This document shows, piece by piece, positions 60,617 to 64,000 of a stretch of 64,000 nucleotides of DNA. The translations under genes and the position numbers were made by a program. The first letter of the stretch is position 1. The number at the start of each line of letters is the position of its first letter. Source of the DNA: Stenotrophomonas sp. NA06056. Lineage in GTDB: Bacteria; Pseudomonadota; Gammaproteobacteria; Xanthomonadales; Xanthomonadaceae. The stretch covers positions 3,286,001 through 3,350,000 of the forward strand of contig NZ_CP054931.1 in the NCBI RefSeq assembly GCF_013364355.1, written 5' to 3'. Under the pieces are notes generated by a model, which was given only the letters and a program-made list of their open reading frames with translations, did no database searches and had not been told where the DNA came from.

Positions 60617-60932
60617 GGTCTTCGCGGCGCTGTCGCGCGGTTTACGGCCAACGGCGGAGCCCCTCGCGGGTGGCCGCAGCAGCAATCATGAGTTGGGACG
60701 AGCGAGGTGGGCCCACGGGGGACGCCGTGAACCCATCCTTGGGGGCTTGGCCGCGGCATCCATGCCGCGGACACCCCCGCGCGCCCACCCCGCCCGTCCC
60801 CTGATAGTTTCTGGTGGCACCCACGGATCAGAAGATGAAGAGCAGGGGCAGACGCGTGTCGCTTCTGGTAGCGGCCGACCTTGGTCGGCACTCATTGCTC
60901 GGGTCACGGTTTGATCGAGGTTGCGACAACAA
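60617..60932. other. Intergenic region without a supportable gene
   Basis: About 315 bases between mltD and the ppiD terminator hold a GCCGCGGCATCC / ATGCCGCGG palindrome (about 60749-60770) and a SMAG-like GGTAGCGGCCGACCTTGGTC element (60867-60891). Short open frames lack ribosome sites or codon bias. Confidence 0.5.
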
Positions 60933-60959
60933 AAAAGGCCCGGCTGTGCCGGGCCTTTT
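60933..60959 (-). terminator. Bidirectional terminator after ppiD
   Basis: AAAAGGCCCGGC pairs with GCCGGGCCTTTT around TGT, with T-runs on either side. On the minus strand it lies 21 bases past the ppiD stop. Confidence 0.9.
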
Positions 60960-60980
60960 CGTTCCTGCTCGCCAGCGGGC

Positions 60981-62936
60981 TTACAGGTTCGCTTCGGTGG
61001 TCTGCACCAGGAAGCGCTTGCGCATCGCGTCGATGTAGGCCTTGGCCGCAGCCATGCCGTCGATCTGGCTCAGCTGGTCCTTCAACTGCTTCTGCTGCTC
61101 GGCGGTCACTTCCTTGATGTCGCCCGGGTTGACCTTGTTCACCGCGAAGACCAGCGCATGGCCGTTGACATCGACCTTGCCGTAGCTCGGCTTGCCTTCG
61201 GCCGGCATCGGCGCGCTGAAGATTGCGCGGTTGATTTCCGGGGTCGGCACCGGCTGGCTGCGCGGCAGGCCCGGCATCGGGCTCAGCTGCAGCTTCTCGC
61301 TGGCGGCCAGCGACTGCAGGGTCGCGCCCGCCTTCAGCTTGGCCAGCAGGGCATCAGCGGCCTTGTCACCGGCCTGGCGCTGACGATCGGCACGGATCGC
61401 GGCGATCACCTGCTCGCGGGCCTTGTCCAACGGCATCGCCTGCTCCGGGGTATGCGCGGCTACGCGGATCACCACGCTGTGGTTGCTGCTGCCACCCAGG
61501 GCGATCGGATCGCTGGCGGTACCGTCCTGCACCAGGACGTCGGAGAAGGCAGCACGCAGTACGGCCGGATCAGCGGCAATGCCGGTGGCGGACGTACGGG
61601 TGATCGGGCCCAGCGTCTGCATCGACAGACCGACGTCCTTGGCCGCTGCGGCCAGATCGCTCGGGCTCTTGTTGATGGCATCGACCAGGCGGCCTGCCAG
61701 ATCGTTGAAGCCGCGCTCGCCGTCGGCCTTCAGCTGCTCGGCAGCCAAGGTGTCACGCACTTCTTCGAACGACTTGCCCTGGCCACCACGAACCGCCGCG
61801 ACCTTGATGATGTGATAGCCGAAGTCGGTCTTGACCGGGCCGATCACTTCACCCGCCTTGGCACCAAACAACGCGTCTTCAAACGGCTTGACCATCGCGC
61901 CGCGTTCCACCCAACCCAGGTCACCGCCCTGCGCCTTGGAACCGGGATCTTCCGAGTTCGCCTTGGCCAGCGCGGCAAAGTCGGCACCTGCCGCCTTTGC
62001 TTCCACAGCCAGCTTGGCAGCCTTGGCTTCCGCACCGTCGCCAGTGATCAGGATGTGCGCCGCCTGGCGCTGTTCCGGCGTGGTGAACTTGGCCTTCTCG
62101 TCGTCGTAGCGCTTGCGCAGGGTCGCTTCGTCGGCCGCGGTCGGCGCCGGCAGATTCGCACCATTGAGCTCGACATATTCCAGCGACACCGATTCGGCCT
62201 GGCGGAAATCCTTGCCATGGCTGTCGTACCACTGCTTGATCTGCGCATCGGTCACCGGCGCGGTATCGGCCGGGACTTCCGGCAGCGCGGCCAGTTCCAC
62301 GTCACGGGTCTCGCCCAGCAGCTTCAACAGGCGCTCGGTCTCGGCCTGGGTGACAAAGCCGGAATTCTGCAGGCCCGACGGGATCACCGACTGCTGCAGG
62401 CTCTCACGCACCAGCTCCTGGAACTGGGTCGGCGTGCGCGGCGGATTGCCACCGGCCAGGGCCAGGCGGTAGTTGCTCTCGCTGAACTTGCCATCGGCAC
62501 CCAGGAAGCCCGGAATGGTGGTGATGTATTCGCGGACAGCACCGTCGCCAATCACGACACCGGCCTGCTCACCAACCAGGCGCACGACCTGCTCGTCGAT
62601 CAACTGGTCGAGCACGGCCAGCTTGTTCTCGGTGCTTTCGAACGCGCGCGGGTCGAAGTTCTCGCCCTGCTGCTGGCGTTCGCGCATGCGCTCCTGCTCG
62701 AAACGGGTGCGGAAGTCCTGTGCACTGATCTCATGGTGCTGCCACATCATGCGCACCGGCCACCAGGACGGTGCCGAGCGCCACCAGGTCGGCGGCGCCG
62801 AAACCTTGGCTACGTTCTGTGCGCCGACGCCACCGAGGTAGCTGTTGTCGATCACGAACAGGAACGGAATCATCAGCAGCCCCAGGATCACAGTGACGAT
62901 CCAGCCTGAGGTCTTGTCGCGGAGTTTCTGCAGCAT
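60981..62936 (-). CDS. ppiD: Periplasmic folding chaperone PpiD/SurA-like
   Basis: This encodes 651 residues. One N-terminal membrane anchor (about residues 12-32, [17 protein letters not shown]), a SurA-N-like helical part ([20 protein letters not shown]) and a parvulin domain (about 285-385, [13 protein letters not shown] ... [20 protein letters not shown] ... DFGYHIIKV). It is held in the inner membrane and helps newly exported proteins fold, which matters for the autotransporter and outer membrane proteins encoded nearby. The tRNA and hupB genes upstream match the usual lon-hupB-tRNA-ppiD layout. Confidence 0.95.
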   Translation of the reverse strand: MLQKLRDKTSGWIVTVILGLLMIPFLFVIDNSYLGGVGAQNVAKVSAPPTWWRSAPSWWPVRMMWQHHEISAQDFRTRFEQERMRERQQQGENFDPRAFESTENKLAVLDQLIDEQVVRLVGEQAGVVIGDGAVREYITTIPGFLGADGKFSESNYRLALAGGNPPRTPTQFQELVRESLQQSVIPSGLQNSGFVTQAETERLLKLLGETRDVELAALPEVPADTAPVTDAQIKQWYDSHGKDFRQAESVSLEYVELNGANLPAPTAADEATLRKRYDDEKAKFTTPEQRQAAHILITGDGAEAKAAKLAVEAKAAGADFAALAKANSEDPGSKAQGGDLGWVERGAMVKPFEDALFGAKAGEVIGPVKTDFGYHIIKVAAVRGGQGKSFEEVRDTLAAEQLKADGERGFNDLAGRLVDAINKSPSDLAAAAKDVGLSMQTLGPITRTSATGIAADPAVLRAAFSDVLVQDGTASDPIALGGSSNHSVVIRVAAHTPEQAMPLDKAREQVIAAIRADRQRQAGDKAADALLAKLKAGATLQSLAASEKLQLSPMPGLPRSQPVPTPEINRAIFSAPMPAEGKPSYGKVDVNGHALVFAVNKVNPGDIKEVTAEQQKQLKDQLSQIDGMAAAKAYIDAMRKRFLVQTTEANL

Positions 62937-63088
62937 GGTGAGGAATCACAAGGCTTGATAGGCGAGCCCGGCAGTGTAACCCGCTTCGCGGCGTGGACCA
63001 AAAGCAGTGCCGGTGGGGCCTGGCGCCTCCCGACCCCGGCGGTCGACACGATCGCGTGCATCAAATGATGAAAACGGCACAAAGAAAA

Positions 63089-63112
63089 AGCCCCCGACTT
63101 GCGTCGAGGGCT
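63089..63112 (-). terminator. Terminator after the tRNA-Asp genes
   Basis: AGCCC / GGGCT close a stem with an inner GAC / GTC pair. On the minus strand TTTTTCTTT follows. Confidence 0.75.
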
Positions 63113-63120
63113 CTTAGAGT

Positions 63121-63197
63121 TGGCGGAGCGGACGGGACTCGAACCCGCGACCTCCGGCGTGACAGGCCAGCATTCTAACCAGCTGAACTACCGCTCC
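63121..63197 (-). tRNA. tRNA-Asp (anticodon GTC), copy 1
   Basis: The minus strand starts GGAGCGGTAGTTCAGCTGG, anticodon loop CTGTCAC (anticodon GTC), CCA encoded, 77 nt. A -10 TATACT lies 25 bases upstream (63222-63227), so this copy may have its own promoter. Confidence 0.96.
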
Positions 63198-63304
63198 GCG
63201 CTTGAAACTTTGCAGGCGCTCAGTATATCCGAAGACTTCCTGAAAACCTACCCCGCTGAACACTTTTTTCAAAGTTTTTTCACGAGGATTTAAGAGTTTT
63301 GCAA

Positions 63305-63381
63305 TGGCGGAGCGGACGGGACTCGAACCCGCGACCTCCGGCGTGACAGGCCAGCATTCTAACCAGCTGAACTACCGCTCC
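63305..63381 (-). tRNA. tRNA-Asp (anticodon GTC), copy 2
   Basis: Identical over 77 nt to the copies at 63121 and 63471. The spacer downstream (63198-63304) is AT-rich. Confidence 0.96.
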
Positions 63382-63433
63382 GTATTGCAGACCTCTTTGT
63401 TTTCTCTGCAACCGGATGGTTGGAGAGAAAACA

Positions 63434-63461
63434 AGGCCCCCAGCTTTTCGGCCGGGGGCCT
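63434..63461 (-). terminator. Hairpin between tRNA-Asp copies 3 and 2
   Basis: AGGCCCCC (63434-63441) pairs with GGGGGCCT (63454-63461) around a 12-base loop, followed on the minus strand by TTGTTTTC. It could cut transcription after the Val and first Asp genes. Confidence 0.7.
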
Positions 63462-63470
63462 CGTTGAAAT

Positions 63471-63547
63471 TGGCGGAGCGGACGGGACTCGAACCCGCGA
63501 CCTCCGGCGTGACAGGCCAGCATTCTAACCAGCTGAACTACCGCTCC
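63471..63547 (-). tRNA. tRNA-Asp (anticodon GTC), copy 3
   Basis: 77 nt, identical to the other two. First Asp copy in the order of transcription, 25 bases after tRNA-Val. Confidence 0.96.
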
Positions 63548-63572
63548 ACATTTCAAACTTACCGCGGTGCTG

Positions 63573-63647
63573 TGGTGGGTGCTGAGGGTTTCGAACCCCC
63601 GACCCTCTCCGTGTAAAGGAGACGCTCTACCGCTGAGCTAAGCACCC
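63573..63647 (-). tRNA. tRNA-Val (anticodon TAC)
   Basis: The minus strand starts GGGTGCTTAGCTCAGCGGTA, anticodon loop TTTACAC (anticodon TAC), T-loop GTTCGAAAC, CCA encoded, 75 nt. It starts 11 bases after the hupB stop and is probably read with it. Confidence 0.95.
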
Positions 63648-63658
63648 CAGCGAGCCGC

Positions 63659-63931
63659 TTAGTTTACAGCATCCTTCAGGGCCTTACCAGCCTTGAACGA
63701 CGGATTCTTCGAAGCAGCGATCTTGATGGTGTCGCCGGTCTTCGGGTTGCGGCCGGTGCGGGCGGCACGGTCGCGGACCTGGAAGGTACCGAAGCCAACC
63801 AGGGTGACCGCATCGCCGTCCTTCAGCGCCTTGGTGACGGCAGCAACGACGGCATCGACAGCGCGGCTGGACTCGGCCTTGGTCAGGTCGGCGGCTTCAG
63901 CAACGGCATCGATCAATTCGGTCTTGTTCAT
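63659..63931 (-). CDS. hupB: DNA-binding protein HU
   Basis: This encodes 90 residues. The HU/IHF fold has a helical N-terminus ([20 protein letters not shown]), [20 protein letters not shown] with the DNA-arm Arg/Pro region, and a Lys-rich end. AAAGGAG precedes the ATG. It bends and packs DNA. It lies directly before tRNA-Val and the tRNA-Asp genes. The last 69 bases of the window upstream of it would hold its promoter or the end of the next gene. Confidence 0.97.
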   Translation of the reverse strand: MNKTELIDAVAEAADLTKAESSRAVDAVVAAVTKALKDGDAVTLVGFGTFQVRDRAARTGRNPKTGDTIKIAASKNPSFKAGKALKDAVN

Positions 63932-64000
63932 TCTGTACAACTCCTTTGGCGGTGGGTTCCGCGTATTCGACAGGGAAGCAACCGCACGACGTCTGCATGC

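Overview
The window is high-GC chromosomal DNA from a xanthomonad, most likely Stenotrophomonas (S. maltophilia complex). The evidence is dense GTAG-type palindromes of the SMAG family between genes, the gene order yceD-rpmF-fabH-fabD-fabG-acpP-fabF-pabB-mltG-tmk-holB-pilZ, and a contractile-tail cluster with the gene order of R-type pyocins (in this genus such particles are called maltocins). The species call is inference from context, not a database match.

Positions 1-16826 carry a P2/R-pyocin-like tail cluster. It starts with the tail end of a primase-like gene and small regulatory or metabolic phage genes, including a P-loop deoxynucleotide kinase. A Mor/C-family activator then overlaps a lysis cassette: holin candidate, GH104 endolysin and nested Rz/Rz1 spanins. 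The baseplate-fibre-sheath-tube-tape measure-hub series V, W, J, I, fibre, FI, FII, E/E', T, U, X, D follows. No capsid, portal, terminase or integrase gene is visible, so a tailocin is the best reading, although DNA left of base 1 is not seen. A 23-bp exact repeat with a TTGACT core precedes both the early small operon and the activator-lysis-tail operon.

Positions 16909-28877 are core genes, almost all on the minus strand: a tautomerase, tRNA-Val, then the pilZ-holB-tmk-mltG-pabB block and the fatty-acid synthesis cluster. Together they couple lipid synthesis, ribosomal protein L32, folate precursor synthesis, DNA replication and cell-wall trimming. A kinase-like membrane protein sits between fabH and fabD. 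The PabB-type enzyme has alanine where the E. coli enzyme has its key lysine 274.

Positions 28993-41551 hold maf, a large GT39-type membrane glycosyltransferase, a moxR-DUF58-transglutaminase operon, an Slp lipoprotein, a HIT protein, the recR-ybaB-dnaX replication/repair block, tRNA-Ser(GGA) followed by an unusual palindromic region with a duplicated tRNA 3' end, a PEP mutase-like enzyme and a GNAT acetyltransferase.

Positions 41609-50866 are one giant type Va autotransporter of about 3085 residues with an extended signal peptide, over twenty passenger repeats and a C-terminal barrel. Upstream are a Gdx/SugE guanidinium exporter preceded by a mini-ykkC (guanidine-II) riboswitch, and the 4.5S SRP RNA gene.

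Positions 52025-64000 contain an LPS-core block (KDO kinase and, divergently, a GT9 heptosyltransferase), DUF4440, metallo-beta-lactamase-fold and DUF6165 proteins, tRNA-Ser(CGA), a PP2C phosphatase, dnaQ, rnhA, a methyltransferase, gloB, an MltD-like transglycosylase, ppiD, three identical tRNA-Asp genes, a tRNA-Val gene and hupB.
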